In this document: positions 21,796 through 31,482 of the stretch, piece after piece
Layout: every line of letters starts with the position of its first letter
How positions within the stretch are numbered: position 1 is the stretch's first letter
Assembly (NCBI GenBank): GCA_020852175.1
Contig: JADZBH010000003.1
Location: 1 to 41,590 of the forward strand
Source: Bryobacterales bacterium
GTDB taxonomy: Bacteria > Acidobacteriota > Terriglobia > Bryobacterales > Bryobacteraceae
DNA: 41,590 bases
Reading direction: 5' to 3'
The notes under the pieces: model-generated
Told to the model about the DNA's origin: nothing
What the model saw: only the letters and a program-made list of their open reading frames with translations
Databases searched by the model: none
Position numbers and translations under genes: made by a program

Positions 21796-23910
21796 ATGAC
21801 TACTTCGACACTGACCCCGGACCCTTCGGCCGATCCTACCGAGTTACTACCGAAGAAACTGGCCCACGCGCGCCCTCTCTTCGATTCGGAAATATTGCGG
21901 CGCGCCGTGTGGGATTCGTTTGTCAAGCTCAACCCGGCGAAACTATGCAAGAATCCCGTCATTTTCGTCGTGGAAGCAGGCGCCGCGGTGACCACGATTC
22001 TTCTGATCCGCGACATAGCGACGAGCGCCGCCGGCACGGGTTTCAACCTGCAGATCACGCTCTGGCTGTGGTTCACGGTGCTGTTCGCCAACTTCGCCGA
22101 GGCGATGGCCGAGGCTCGCGGAAAAGCGCAGGCTGATTCTCTACGGAAAACAAAATCCGATTCGGTGGCTCAACGTGTGGCGGCCAATGGAAGGACCGAA
22201 ACCGTCTCCGCTTCGCAACTCCGGGCTGGCGATCTGGTGATCTGCGAAGCAGGCGACACCATCCCTGGCGACGGCGAGGTCGTCGAAGGGATCGCCACCG
22301 TGGACGAGTCCGTGATCACCGGTGAGAGCGCTCCGGTAATCCGCGAGTCGGGAGGCGATCGCTCGGCGGTGACCGGCGGTACGCGAGTCCTGTCCGATCG
22401 CATTACGATCAAGATCACCTCGAATCCGGGCGAAACGTTTCTCGACCGCATGATCGCGTTGATCGAGGGGGCCCAGCGTCACAAGACGCCGAATGAGGTT
22501 GCGTTGAACATCCTTATCGCCGGTTTGACGCTCGTCTTTCTGCTTGCTGTCGTGACATTACAGCCTTTCTCGCAATACAGCGTCGCCGCGGCGGGTGCGG
22601 GCAGCGTACCGGGCGTAGCCGTGCTGGTTTCACTCCTGGTCTGTCTGATCCCGACGACGATTGGGGGCCTGCTCTCGGCCATCGGCATCGCCGGCATGGA
22701 CCGCGTGATGCAGCATAACGTGTTGGCGATGAGCGGCAAGGCGGTGGAGGCAGCGGGAGACGTGAATACTCTTCTGCTTGATAAGACCGGCACCATCACC
22801 ATCGGTAATCGACAGGCGGCCGAGTTCATTCCCGTCAAGGGAGTGACGGAGTTAGAACTAGCCGAGGCCGCGCAACTATCCAGTTTGGCCGACGAAACGC
22901 CGGAAGGCCGTTCGGTGGTGGTTCTTGCGAAGGAGAAGTACGGTCTTCGGGGCCGCGAACTGTCTCATCATGAGGCCGGCTTTATTCCCTTCTCCGCGCA
23001 CACCCGCATGAGTGGCGTGGATATCAACGGCAGCCAGTTGCGCAAAGGAGCCACCGATTCCATCATTCAGTTCGTGGAGGAACACGGCGGAACTGTTCCC
23101 GGAGAACTGCGGGAGATCGCCGACCGTATCTCCAGGCAGGGCGGAACGCCTCTCGCCGTCTCCAATGGCCGCCGCACCTTGGGAGTGATCAATTTGAAGG
23201 ACGTGGTGAAAGGCGGCATGAAGAAACGCCTTGCCCAGCTTCGGCGCATGGGGATCACCACCGTGATGATCACCGGGGACAATCCGCTCACCGCCGCCGC
23301 GATCGCCGCCGAAGCGGGCGTGGACAGTTTCCTTGCTCAGGCTTCACCCGCCGACAAGCTGAACTACATCAAGAAGGAGCAAGCCAGCGGCCATCTTGTC
23401 GCGATGACAGGCGACGGCACCAACGACGCGCCGGCGCTCGCCCAGGCCGACGTCGGCCTGGCAATGAACACCGGCACAATGGCGGCGAAAGAGGCTGGAA
23501 ACATGGTGGACCTGGATTCCAACCCCACCAAGCTGATTGAAGTCGTCGCCATAGGCAAGCAGCTTCTCATCACGCGTGGAGCACTTACTACATTCTCGGT
23601 GGCCAATGATGTCGCGAAATACTTCGCGATTATTCCGGCGATGTTCATGGCGACGTATCCCGCCCTGGGAGCGCTGAACATCATGGGATTGCACAGCCCG
23701 AAGAGCGCGGTGCTCGCGGCTGTCATCTTCAACGCCTTGATCATCATCGCGCTGGTCCCGTTAGCTCTGCGCGGGGTCAAGTACCGCCCGGCGGGCGCCG
23801 GTGCGCTCCTGCGCCGCAATCTCCTGCTGTATGGCCTGGGAGGGTTGATTGTGCCCTTCCCCGGCATCTGGGCGATCGATCAAATTGTGCATGTTCTTGG
23901 TTTGGCCTAA
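21796..23910 (+). CDS. kdpB: KdpB, P-type ATPase subunit of the K+ pump
   Basis: A 704-residue P-type ATPase that powers K+ uptake through KdpA. It has the actuator motif [16 protein letters not shown], the phosphorylation site DKTGTIT with Asp329, the nucleotide-binding region including [10 protein letters not shown], and the hinge motif [18 protein letters not shown]. Seven membrane helices are expected. [18 protein letters not shown] and [18 protein letters not shown] are typical KdpB sequences. The length is near the family norm with a slightly long N-terminus. It starts one base after the kdpA stop and is followed by kdpC with a strong ribosome binding site. Confidence 0.98.
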   Translation: MTTSTLTPDPSADPTELLPKKLAHARPLFDSEILRRAVWDSFVKLNPAKLCKNPVIFVVEAGAAVTTILLIRDIATSAAGTGFNLQITLWLWFTVLFANFAEAMAEARGKAQADSLRKTKSDSVAQRVAANGRTETVSASQLRAGDLVICEAGDTIPGDGEVVEGIATVDESVITGESAPVIRESGGDRSAVTGGTRVLSDRITIKITSNPGETFLDRMIALIEGAQRHKTPNEVALNILIAGLTLVFLLAVVTLQPFSQYSVAAAGAGSVPGVAVLVSLLVCLIPTTIGGLLSAIGIAGMDRVMQHNVLAMSGKAVEAAGDVNTLLLDKTGTITIGNRQAAEFIPVKGVTELELAEAAQLSSLADETPEGRSVVVLAKEKYGLRGRELSHHEAGFIPFSAHTRMSGVDINGSQLRKGATDSIIQFVEEHGGTVPGELREIADRISRQGGTPLAVSNGRRTLGVINLKDVVKGGMKKRLAQLRRMGITTVMITGDNPLTAAAIAAEAGVDSFLAQASPADKLNYIKKEQASGHLVAMTGDGTNDAPALAQADVGLAMNTGTMAAKEAGNMVDLDSNPTKLIEVVAIGKQLLITRGALTTFSVANDVAKYFAIIPAMFMATYPALGALNIMGLHSPKSAVLAAVIFNALIIIALVPLALRGVKYRPAGAGALLRRNLLLYGLGGLIVPFPGIWAIDQIVHVLGLA

Positions 23911-23922
23911 GGAGGCTCTGTC

Positions 23923-24492
23923 ATGTGGAAGCAAATGATTCCCGGTTTACGGATGACAATTCTTTTCACGGTACTGACCGGGCTTGTCTATCCCAGCCTG
24001 GTGACCGCCATAAGCCAGGCAGTGTTCCCAAAGCAGGCCAATGGCAGCCTTATTGAACGGAATGGAAGGGTAGTCGGATCGGCGCTTTTGGGGCAGAATT
24101 TCAAGAGTCCCCACTACTTTCATTCGCGGCCTTCCGCGGCGGGCAGTGACGGCTACGACGCTTCCAGCTCAAGCGGTTCCAATCTGGGCCCCACCAGCCA
24201 GAAGCTGATAGACCGCGTGCAGGCGGCCCGCCAGGCGGCCGGATGGAAGGACACGGTTCCTTCCGACATGCTGACCACAAGCGCCAGCGGTCTCGATCCT
24301 CATATCAGCCCAGCCAACGCCCGGCTTCAAATCACACGAGTAGCGGAAGCCCGGGGTGTATCCGAAGCCGGCGTGGCGAAGCTTGTCTCGCAGCTCACCG
24401 AGAGCCGTGAGCTGGGCTTTTTGGGAGAACCCCGGGTCAATGTGCTGCTGCTGAACCTGGCGCTCGACAAACGGCTTCCGAAGAAACAATAG
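23923..24492 (+). CDS. kdpC: KdpC, K+-transporting ATPase subunit C
   Basis: A 189-residue protein with one N-terminal membrane helix (about 9-31) and a periplasmic domain. Conserved parts are the [10 protein letters not shown] region, [43 protein letters not shown] and [10 protein letters not shown] (each seen in separate segments). It stabilises the KdpABC complex. AAGGAGG precedes the ATG. It lies 12 bp after kdpB and completes the pump genes. Confidence 0.97.
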   Translation: MWKQMIPGLRMTILFTVLTGLVYPSLVTAISQAVFPKQANGSLIERNGRVVGSALLGQNFKSPHYFHSRPSAAGSDGYDASSSSGSNLGPTSQKLIDRVQAARQAAGWKDTVPSDMLTTSASGLDPHISPANARLQITRVAEARGVSEAGVAKLVSQLTESRELGFLGEPRVNVLLLNLALDKRLPKKQ

Positions 24493-24520
24493 CCGCGGCT
24501 CTTACAGAAAAGAAAGGTAT

Positions 24521-25912
24521 ATGAAGCTCCATTTGATGGCTGCCCTGGCGGCCCATACACTCCTCGCGGTTGCCGGAGCCACGGCACAAAGCGGCATGCC
24601 TCCTCTCACCGAGCGCGAGAAGATGCTACTCGAAAGAATTCACTCGCTCGAGGAAAGACTCACGGTCCTGGAGAAACGTACGCGCTCACCGGAATCGACT
24701 GCAGTGCAGGAGGCAGCGGTTGCCGCCGCCGCGCCGCTTGCCGAAGCAACCAAGACCCCGTCCGCGACTGGTACGCCCGTGGAACCGGCGAATCCGTGGC
24801 TGAAGGACACAACTCTCAATTTCTTTTTCGACGGCTACTACGCAGCGAGTACGAATCGCCCGCTGGGACGCATCAACTTGCTGCGAGCCTATGATGTCAC
24901 CGCGAACAACCTCAGTATCAATCAAACTGGCATGATCGTCGAGCGCGCCGCGGATCCGGCGGCGGGCAGGCGTTGGGGTTACCGGCTTGACCTCATGTAC
25001 GGCCAAGCCACGGAGACGCTCCAGGGCGGCGCGCAGAACGAACCTCGCCCCCAGGTGTACCGCAATGTCTTTCAGGCTTACGGAACTTATGTGGTTCCGC
25101 TCGGCAAGGGGCTCACCGTGGATTTTGGCAAGTGGGCGAGCTCACTGGGTGCGGAAAGCAACTATACGAAGGACCAGATCAACTACTCGCGCAGCTATTT
25201 CTTTAACTTCCTGCCGTTCTATCACATGGGGTTCCGAAATACATACTCCGTGAACGACAAACTCAGCTTGTCCTACTGGCTGATCAACGGCGCCAATCAA
25301 ACCGAAGACTTTAACGGGTTCAAATCACAAATGGCCCAGGCTGTCATCAAGCCCGCCAGCAATCTGAGTTGGACTCTCCAGTACTATGTGGGCCGGGAGC
25401 AACGCGACCTCACTCCCTCGCTGAACCCGGCATTGCCGGCAATGCCGACGCAGCCAGGACTTTCGGCCACTCGCATTGTTCCCGTTTCGCGGGGGCGCTT
25501 CCATGCAATCGACACCTACGCGTTCTGGAACGCGACCAGGAAGCTTACCCTGGGAGCTGAATTCGATTACGTGATCAATCGCGTTGAATCCGGCGGCGCC
25601 CCACAGCGTATTGCCGGTGGCGCCGCCTACCTTCGCTACCAATTGACGCCGAAGGTCTACTTTGGCCAGCGGTATGTCAGATTGAACGATCGCGCCGGTC
25701 TGTTCAGCGGCGTCACGCAGAATCTGAACGATATAACTTCGACCGTTGGGTTCAGGCCCGCGGATGGATTTGAAACACGCCTTGAATACCGCCGTGACTT
25801 TTCAAACACGCCATTCTTTTTGAGGAACGAACCAGGCTCGCTCTCCAAACACCAGAACACCTTCACATTGGGGCTTCTCTGGTGGTTTGGAGGAAAGCGG
25901 GGCGGCTGGTAG
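24521..25912 (+). CDS. Outer-membrane porin-like beta-barrel (BBP2/OmpL-like) in the kdp operon
   Basis: A 463-residue exported protein. A signal peptide (about 1-23, ending GATAQ) is followed by a charged coiled-coil stretch (about 30-58, EREKMLLERIHSLEERLTV), an Ala/Pro-rich linker, and a barrel of alternating strands from about residue 95 (TLNFFFDGYYAAS, FQAYGTYVVPLG, LTVDFGKWASSLG). The pattern fits the putative beta-barrel porin-2 (BBP2) family. The coiled coil near the N-terminus could form a trimer or reach toward peptidoglycan, as in other anchored porins. It is 28 bp after kdpC, so it is co-expressed with the pump and may let K+ enter the periplasm. That role is inference. Confidence 0.82.
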   Translation: MKLHLMAALAAHTLLAVAGATAQSGMPPLTEREKMLLERIHSLEERLTVLEKRTRSPESTAVQEAAVAAAAPLAEATKTPSATGTPVEPANPWLKDTTLNFFFDGYYAASTNRPLGRINLLRAYDVTANNLSINQTGMIVERAADPAAGRRWGYRLDLMYGQATETLQGGAQNEPRPQVYRNVFQAYGTYVVPLGKGLTVDFGKWASSLGAESNYTKDQINYSRSYFFNFLPFYHMGFRNTYSVNDKLSLSYWLINGANQTEDFNGFKSQMAQAVIKPASNLSWTLQYYVGREQRDLTPSLNPALPAMPTQPGLSATRIVPVSRGRFHAIDTYAFWNATRKLTLGAEFDYVINRVESGGAPQRIAGGAAYLRYQLTPKVYFGQRYVRLNDRAGLFSGVTQNLNDITSTVGFRPADGFETRLEYRRDFSNTPFFLRNEPGSLSKHQNTFTLGLLWWFGGKRGGW

Positions 25913-25927
25913 GCGAGGAGACGGCGG

Positions 25928-26227
25928 GTGTTCACGCAAGCATGGCGGGCATGTGGAACAGCCGCCTTGGCGCTGATGCTAACGGCTTGCGCGCCGACCA
26001 TCGGCCAGCAGGTACTCCGGCACTTGGTCATAGCGGAATTGATGGAGCGGGATCAGGTGCCGGAAAGCTACATCAGTATCGAGGATATTCGGATGGTTCA
26101 AGAGCAAGCCCTTGTAAGGGCCACGGTTCGGGGACACGGCGGCCGGTGGGGAAGCGTGCGAACCTATCGTTGCGAGTTGGAACGCGCAGCGGACCGCTGG
26201 GTGCTACGCAGTGTGCAAGCTTATTGA
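25928..26227 (+). CDS. Small putative lipoprotein, unknown function
   Basis: A 99-residue protein starting with GTG, with GAGGAG about eight bases upstream. A short hydrophobic signal ends in the lipobox LTAC with Cys21, so about 79 residues would remain anchored in a membrane. The mature part (HLVIAELMERDQVPES, RTYRCELERAADRWVLRSV) looks like a small alpha/beta domain that I do not recognise. It lies 15 bp after the porin gene and may be a partner of that barrel or of the periplasmic face of the pump. Confidence 0.65.
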   Translation: MFTQAWRACGTAALALMLTACAPTIGQQVLRHLVIAELMERDQVPESYISIEDIRMVQEQALVRATVRGHGGRWGSVRTYRCELERAADRWVLRSVQAY

Positions 26228-26259
26228 CGCCTTCAGGTGTCAAACAGGAGATCGCTGAA

Positions 26260-27321
26260 TTGGAACGGCGCAAACCTAGCCCGGAGGAGTTGCTGCTCCG
26301 TGTCGAAGCGGAAGCCTCATATGAACGCTTCGGGCGGCTAAAGGTTTTCCTCGGTTATGCCGCGGGCGTGGGGAAGTCTTTCCGAATGCTTGACGAAGGC
26401 CGGAGACGCAAGCAGAGAGGACAAGACGTAATCGTCGCGGCCATCCAACATTCACAAGACGATTCCGTGGCCGGCCTGGTTCGGAATTTCGAACTGGTTC
26501 CGCCGCTTCCAGGCGGCGCCTTGGATGTCGCGGCGGTCCGGCGGCGCAGACCCGGAGTATGCCTGATCGACGGCCTTGCGTACCACAACCCGCCGGGCGC
26601 GGCGCATGAATACCGGTGGCAGGATGTCGAGGAACTTCTGTCCCATGGGATTTCGGTCATCACAACGATCAACCTCCAGTACGTCGCGGAGAAGCAGGAA
26701 CGCGTGGAACACATTCGCGGCAAACAGGTTGCCGACTCCGTCCCGGAAAGCTTCCTGCATCGAGCTGACGACATTGAGGTGGTCGACGCGCCTGCGCTGG
26801 ATCCGCAATTGTCGGAGTTGCGTGAGATCGCGCTTGTGTTGGCGGCCGAAGTCGTCGACACCCAGCTTCTTGACTATCTTAAAAGGCACGGCATTGAGCA
26901 GTCGTACGGCGCCCATGAGCGCATCCTGGTCTGCGTCACTCCGCGTTCCAATGCGTCTGCCATGATTAGCGGAGGACGCCGCCAGGCAGACCGTTTTCAT
27001 GGCGATCTATTTGTCGCTTATGTGGAGCAGCCTGATTTGTCGAGTGAAGACCGGGCTTTGCTGGAGCGCAACCTCGCGGAGGCGCGCACGGCCAAGGCGG
27101 CTCTCGTGATCCTGCGCGGTGAAGATGTGGTTGATGCCATTCTAGAGTTCGCAAACAGGGAAGGCGTTACCCAGATTTTCGTGGGGCACAGCCAGCGAAC
27201 AGGCTTCTGGCAGAGGTTCCGTCCCACTCCTGTCGAGCGTCTCATTCTGGAATCAGGAAACATCGACATCCGCGTGTTTCCGCAAGCCGGAACCTCGTTG
27301 GCAGGCGATTCGATACCCTGA
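26260..27321 (+). CDS. Stand-alone KdpD N-terminal sensor domain plus Usp domain, diverged copy
   Basis: A 353-residue soluble protein equal to the first part of KdpD. A KdpD domain (about 24-230) has Walker A GYAAGVGKS (Lys39) and DVEELLSHGISVITTINLQY. A Usp domain follows (about 232-350; HERILVCVTPRSNAS, VTQIFVGHSQRTGFW). The canonical VETHGR motif is missing and the Walker-B-like VDELAHTN is changed to IDGLAYHN, so catalysis or nucleotide control may be lost. The TTG at 26260 is chosen because ACAGGAG lies nine bases upstream and the N-terminus then matches the KdpD start (RKPSPEELLLRV). A TTG at 26224 overlapping the previous stop is the alternative. It probably works in trans with the short KdpD kinase. 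Confidence 0.85.
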   Translation: MERRKPSPEELLLRVEAEASYERFGRLKVFLGYAAGVGKSFRMLDEGRRRKQRGQDVIVAAIQHSQDDSVAGLVRNFELVPPLPGGALDVAAVRRRRPGVCLIDGLAYHNPPGAAHEYRWQDVEELLSHGISVITTINLQYVAEKQERVEHIRGKQVADSVPESFLHRADDIEVVDAPALDPQLSELREIALVLAAEVVDTQLLDYLKRHGIEQSYGAHERILVCVTPRSNASAMISGGRRQADRFHGDLFVAYVEQPDLSSEDRALLERNLAEARTAKAALVILRGEDVVDAILEFANREGVTQIFVGHSQRTGFWQRFRPTPVERLILESGNIDIRVFPQAGTSLAGDSIP

Positions 27322-27325
27322 GTTT

Positions 27326-28444
27326 ATGGCGGCCGCCGAAGGAAAGCTCAAAGTGATCCTGGGATACGCGGCCGGCGTGGGCAAGACTTTCCGAATGCTC
27401 GAAGAGGGCCAGGAATTGAAGTCCAGCGGCCGCGACGTTGTGATCGGCTACTTCGAACCCCATGGCCGCAAAGACACCATCGCGAAAACCGAAGGTCTTG
27501 AAACGATACCGCGTCGAACCGTCGAATATCGGGACCGCTCGTTCGAAGAGATGGACACCGCGGCGATCCTGGCCCGGCGGCCGGAGATCTGCCTGGTCGA
27601 CGAGTTTCCGCACACCAACATCCCGGGTTCCCCCCGGGCCAAGCGATGGGAGGATGTCCTCGCTTTGCTGGCCGCGGGGATCGACGTCATTACGACGATG
27701 AACATCCAGCACCTGGAAAGCCTGAACGATCATGTACGCGAAATCTCCGGAGTGCAGGTTCGGGAGACGGTTCCCGATTGGGTGTTGAAGCATGCCGATG
27801 AAATCGTGTTCGTGGATCTGACACCGGGCGCCCTCCTAAACCGGCTGGATCGTGGCGTCATTTATGCAGCCGACAAAGCGAAGCGCGCCAAGGAGAATTT
27901 CTTCAAGGAGCCCACGCTGGTGGCGTTGCGGGAGATCGCTCTGCGCCAAACGGCGCACGAAATCGATGTAAGGCAAGCAAGCGAATCGCAGGCGCCACCG
28001 TCGCGGCAGGAAATGCGCCGGCCACCTGTGGCTGAACATGAGCGCATTCTGATTCATATTACCGATTCCCCCAGCACGGTCGGCCTCATCAGGCGCGGCA
28101 GGCGCGTCGCGGATTATCTGCGCGCCGACTGCTTTGCCGTCTCCGTGGTGCCCGGTCCGGGTCTCACTGGCTTGCCACCAGAGCATCGCGAAGCTTTAGA
28201 GCGCCACTTGGACTTCGCCCGGAAACTCCACATTGACACCCGCATCCTGGACGCCGAGGACGCAGCCGAGGCGCTCGCCGGCTTCGCACGCGCGAATGGG
28301 GTCACTCAAATCTTTCTGGCGAAACCGCCGAGGCCCGCATTCCGCCTCTTCGCAGCCAAGCAGCAATTGGTGATGAAGGTGATCCGGGCGGCGCGTGACA
28401 TTCAAGTAACCGTGGTCGCGGACCGGAAGGCCGCACGTTCCTGA
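27326..28444 (+). CDS. Stand-alone KdpD N-terminal sensor domain plus Usp domain, canonical copy
   Basis: A 372-residue protein with all KdpD N-domain motifs: Walker A GYAAGVGKT (Lys20), GYFEPHGRKDT, Walker-B-like VDEFPHTN (91-98), MNIQHLESLNDHV, VRETVPDWVL and FVDLTPGALLNRL, then a Usp domain (about 238-368; HERILIHITDSPS, ARANGVTQIFLAK). It has no kinase domain and no membrane helix. It starts 4 bp after the diverged copy. Short KdpDs of this type are known from cyanobacteria such as Anabaena, so a free N-domain is a real protein class. Here it likely supplies the missing half of the kinase encoded at 17061-18515. End of the kdp operon. Confidence 0.92.
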   Translation: MAAAEGKLKVILGYAAGVGKTFRMLEEGQELKSSGRDVVIGYFEPHGRKDTIAKTEGLETIPRRTVEYRDRSFEEMDTAAILARRPEICLVDEFPHTNIPGSPRAKRWEDVLALLAAGIDVITTMNIQHLESLNDHVREISGVQVRETVPDWVLKHADEIVFVDLTPGALLNRLDRGVIYAADKAKRAKENFFKEPTLVALREIALRQTAHEIDVRQASESQAPPSRQEMRRPPVAEHERILIHITDSPSTVGLIRRGRRVADYLRADCFAVSVVPGPGLTGLPPEHREALERHLDFARKLHIDTRILDAEDAAEALAGFARANGVTQIFLAKPPRPAFRLFAAKQQLVMKVIRAARDIQVTVVADRKAARS

Positions 28445-28804
28445 CGCCTGTGCCGTTCCCCTGCCCTGCCGCTACGGCATGCAGCCTGGAAGCTCGGCGG
28501 CATACCATCCATCGGCGGCCCTTCGCTCCTCTGTTTTTCCAACCTCCAGCACACACCCAATGCCCCGCACCGGGCCTCGTCCGGCACGCCTCACGCATTG
28601 CTCTAGAATGGCTGGGTGAGCCATCGTGACGGGTCGATTCGCGGCGAGGCGGAATTGCTGTCCGGTCATGCGTGGCGCCCTGCGCTACATTGCGCGGTCT
28701 CCCTGGGAGAGGACCAGCGACAATAGAATAACCGGTACGCGGGAGTTCTGAGGCCGCGGCCCCGGTACTTCCTTTACCGGTTCTCGACGCGAACAGAATA
28801 GCCG
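28445..28804 (+). other. 360-bp non-coding gap between the kdp and mrp operons
   Basis: No convincing gene in any frame; the minus-strand open frames here extend into both neighbours and look like shadows. No clear terminator follows the last kdp gene. Two TAGAAT hexamers (28604-28609 and 28724-28729) could be -10 elements but neither has a good -35. The last 75 bp contain a palindromic/hairpin element listed separately. The mrpA start has no strong Shine-Dalgarno sequence. Confidence 0.6.
28730..28782 (+). promoter_or_regulatory. Inverted repeat / hairpin in the mrp leader
   Basis: AACCGGTA (28730-28737) and TACCGGTT (28775-28782) are a perfect 8-bp inverted repeat. Inside, GGGAGT (28741-28746) can pair with ACTTCC (28767-28772) with one G-U, and GGCCGCGGCC (28752-28761) is self-complementary. 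As RNA this could be a long interrupted stem 22 nt before the mrpA start. As DNA, AACCGGTA/TACCGGTT could be a repressor site near the transcription start. No known riboswitch class is recognised. Confidence 0.45.
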
Positions 28805-31480
28805 ATGCTTGCGATCCTTGCACTCTCGCCCTTCTTACTGGCTCTTGTGGCGCTGTGTCTCGGCAAGCATTCCCGTTGGACCGTCTTGCTGGCATTCGGC
28901 CCCGCGATGCTCGCGGTCTGCTTCGGAAGCATGATGCAGGCTGTCATGACATCGGGCCCCTTTTCGGCCTCACTGCCGTGGGCGGAATCGTTGGGGCTGA
29001 CGTTGGCATTTTATGCGGACGGCTTAAGCCTGCTGTTCGCGACTCTCATCTGCGCCATTGGCTCTCTCATCGTCATCTTCACGAGCCGTTATTTCGATCG
29101 AGAACCGCGCGCCGCCCGTTTCCTGGCGACGTTATTCGCATTCATGGGGTCAATGCTCGGAGTGGTCCTTTCCAATAACATCTACGTACTCTTTGTGTTC
29201 TGGGAACTGACCGGATTCACCTCCTTCCTGCTCATCGGCTTCTACCATGAACGCAAGGAAGCACGAAGCTCGGCCATTCAGTCGTTCGTGGTCACGGGAA
29301 CGGGCGGCATGGGATTACTTGCCGCGGCGGTACTCATCGAACTGTCGGCTGGTTCGCACGACTTTTCAGCTTTGCTTTCAGGGCACGCCGGTCTTCGAGA
29401 ATCGGCGGCATACCAGTGGATCGCTTTGCTGGTTCTGGCAGCGGCGTTTACGAAGTCCGCCCAAACGCCGTTTCACTTTTGGCTGCCCAACGCCATGGCC
29501 GCGCCCACACCGGTCAGCGCGTATCTTCATTCAGCGACGATGGTGAAAGCTGGGTTGTACCTCGTCGCCAGGATGACGCCGCTTCTCGGCGGAACGGCGT
29601 TGTGGATGGGACTCGCGACTGCCGCGGGGGCGGTCACTATGACGGTTGGCGCTTGGCGTGCCGTTGCGGAAACAGACCTGAAGCGAATTCTGGCGTATTC
29701 CACCGTAAGTGCTCTCGGCTTACTGATGATGCTCCTTGGAATCGGAACCGAGAGTGCCGTGACAGCGGTATTCCTCTATCTACTCGCCCATGCCTGTTTC
29801 AAGGGGGCTCTGTTCTTGGTTGCGGGTACGTTGGAGCACGAAACCGGCACGCGGGACGTCACGCGGCTCGGCGGCCTTCGGAGCGCCATGCCTGCCACGG
29901 CGCTGGCGGCTCTGTTGGCGGCATGCTCCATGCTCGGACTCCCTTTGCTGGCCGGCTTTGTCGGGAAGGAACTTCTTTATGAGGCATTGCTGAGTCACGG
30001 ATCACCATGGGCGCTTTTCCTGCTCGCATTGGCAGTGGGGTCAGGCGCGCTGCTCGGTGCGGCAGGATTGATCTCGGGGCTATCGCCTTTTGCTGGGAAG
30101 ATAAGACAGGCAGCACCCGCGCACGCAGTTGCTACGGCACTGTCAATACCGCCGCTTACCCTTGCCGCGGCCGGTCTGGTGGCCGGTTTGTACCCGGCGA
30201 TTGTCGACGTCCCCATCGGTCTGGCTGTAGCGAGCACGCTGGCACGTACTACGCCAGTGCACCTCTCGCTTTGGCACGGCTTTAACGCCGTCCTGCTGCT
30301 GAGCTTGCTCACGCTATGTGCAGCCGCCGCGCTTTATCACTGGCGTGACGCCATGCGTGAGCGGATCTGGCCGCGGTCGGTGGGGACCGAGCAGTTGTAC
30401 ACCGGCGCTCTGCGCGCGCTCGATACTGTTAGCGCCTGGATGCTGCCAGCGCTGCAGAGTGCTTCATTGCGGTCCTATGCGCTGGTGCTGATTCTGACGG
30501 CGGCGACGTTGATATCCGGAGCACTCGCGTGGAATGGCCTACCCGGGATTCCCCAAATCACTGAGGTGCGGCCCGCCGAAGCGGCGGCGGCATTCTTAAC
30601 AATCGCCGGCGCCATTTCCGCCGTACGAGCGCGTGCGACTATCGTCGCGGTCTTGTCGCTTGGAGTCACCGGCTATGGAGTTGCACTTACTTTCCTGTTA
30701 TTCGGTGCGCCCGATCTTGCGATGACGCAGTTCTCGGTGGAAACCTTGACCGCCATCATCTTTACCCTGGTCTTTTATCACTTCCGTCGCTTCCGGTCTC
30801 TTTCCAGCCGTATGATCCGCCTCCGCGACTTCACGGTTGCGGTCGTGTTCGGCGGGTCGATCGCTCTCTCGTTGTTTTTTGTCGGAACATCTGTCACGCC
30901 ATTTGGACTCGGAAGGTACTTCGCCGAAAACAGCGCCGTGCTGGCGCACGGACGCAACATTGTAAATGTAATTCTTGTCGACTTCCGCGCCTTGGACACG
31001 ATGGGCGAGATCACCGTGCTTGCCACGGCGGCGCTCGGTGTCCGAGCACTTCTTCAACAAGGCCCGCGTAATGACGGCAAACCGGTGAGTCCGTTAATAC
31101 TGCGCACAGCCGCACGCCTTTTGATGCCATTGCTTCTGCTTTATGGCTTCTTTCTGTTACTGCGCGGCCACAACGCCCCCGGAGGGGGATTTGCCGGCGG
31201 CCTGGTCGTGGCGGCCGCGTATTCGCTGAATGCGTTCGCGTTCGGCACCGTGACAGCGCGCCGGGCCTTGCTCGTCCATCCGTCGATACTCATCGGCGCC
31301 GGCCTGCTGATGGCGCTGGGAAGCGGCATTTTCCCAGTGCTGTCCGGCAAGGAGTTTCTGACTGCACAATGGCTGGCTCCCACGATCGGTCTCGGAAGTC
31401 CGTTGATTTTCGATCTTGGCGTGTTCTGCGTCGTGATAGGCGTCGTACTGACGATGACATTCATGTTAGGTGAGGAATAG
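28805..31480 (+). CDS. mrpA: MrpA-MrpB fusion, Na+(K+)/H+ antiporter large subunit
   Basis: An 891-residue membrane protein with about 20 or more helices. The N-terminal antiporter core is NuoL-like, with Glu134 ([14 protein letters not shown]), Lys217 ([15 protein letters not shown]) and Lys248 (HSATMVKAG), all conserved in proton-pumping subunits. A MrpA C-terminal domain follows (about 580-720), then a MnhB-type domain (about 755-891; [25 protein letters not shown]). A fused A/B subunit is typical of group 2 (Pha-type) Mrp systems with six genes. The complex exports Na+ or K+ in exchange for H+ and supports pH and salt homeostasis. The ATG at 28805 lacks a clear ribosome binding site. mrpC follows after 2 bp. 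Confidence 0.95.
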   Translation: MLAILALSPFLLALVALCLGKHSRWTVLLAFGPAMLAVCFGSMMQAVMTSGPFSASLPWAESLGLTLAFYADGLSLLFATLICAIGSLIVIFTSRYFDREPRAARFLATLFAFMGSMLGVVLSNNIYVLFVFWELTGFTSFLLIGFYHERKEARSSAIQSFVVTGTGGMGLLAAAVLIELSAGSHDFSALLSGHAGLRESAAYQWIALLVLAAAFTKSAQTPFHFWLPNAMAAPTPVSAYLHSATMVKAGLYLVARMTPLLGGTALWMGLATAAGAVTMTVGAWRAVAETDLKRILAYSTVSALGLLMMLLGIGTESAVTAVFLYLLAHACFKGALFLVAGTLEHETGTRDVTRLGGLRSAMPATALAALLAACSMLGLPLLAGFVGKELLYEALLSHGSPWALFLLALAVGSGALLGAAGLISGLSPFAGKIRQAAPAHAVATALSIPPLTLAAAGLVAGLYPAIVDVPIGLAVASTLARTTPVHLSLWHGFNAVLLLSLLTLCAAAALYHWRDAMRERIWPRSVGTEQLYTGALRALDTVSAWMLPALQSASLRSYALVLILTAATLISGALAWNGLPGIPQITEVRPAEAAAAFLTIAGAISAVRARATIVAVLSLGVTGYGVALTFLLFGAPDLAMTQFSVETLTAIIFTLVFYHFRRFRSLSSRMIRLRDFTVAVVFGGSIALSLFFVGTSVTPFGLGRYFAENSAVLAHGRNIVNVILVDFRALDTMGEITVLATAALGVRALLQQGPRNDGKPVSPLILRTAARLLMPLLLLYGFFLLLRGHNAPGGGFAGGLVVAAAYSLNAFAFGTVTARRALLVHPSILIGAGLLMALGSGIFPVLSGKEFLTAQWLAPTIGLGSPLIFDLGVFCVVIGVVLTMTFMLGEE

Positions 31481-31482
31481 CT

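Noticed and set aside
20763..22091. 442-codon open frame on the minus strand
   Set aside because: Antisense to kdpA/kdpB, which are unambiguous; no family motif.
25882..26259. Upstream extension of the first KdpD N-domain gene to an ATG inside the porin gene
   Set aside because: It would overlap the porin end and the whole lipoprotein gene; the TTG with a good ribosome binding site at 26260 matches the family start.
28767..28782. ACTTCCTTTACC similar to the KdpE-type TCCTTA repeat, as a shared operator for mrp
   Set aside because: Only a single imperfect copy, with no partner 11 bp away; more simply explained as part of the hairpin.
28302..28895. 197-codon minus-strand frame spanning the kdp-mrp gap
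   Set aside because: It extends into both flanking genes in antisense, has Arg/Gly/Pro-rich sequence and no homology I recognise.
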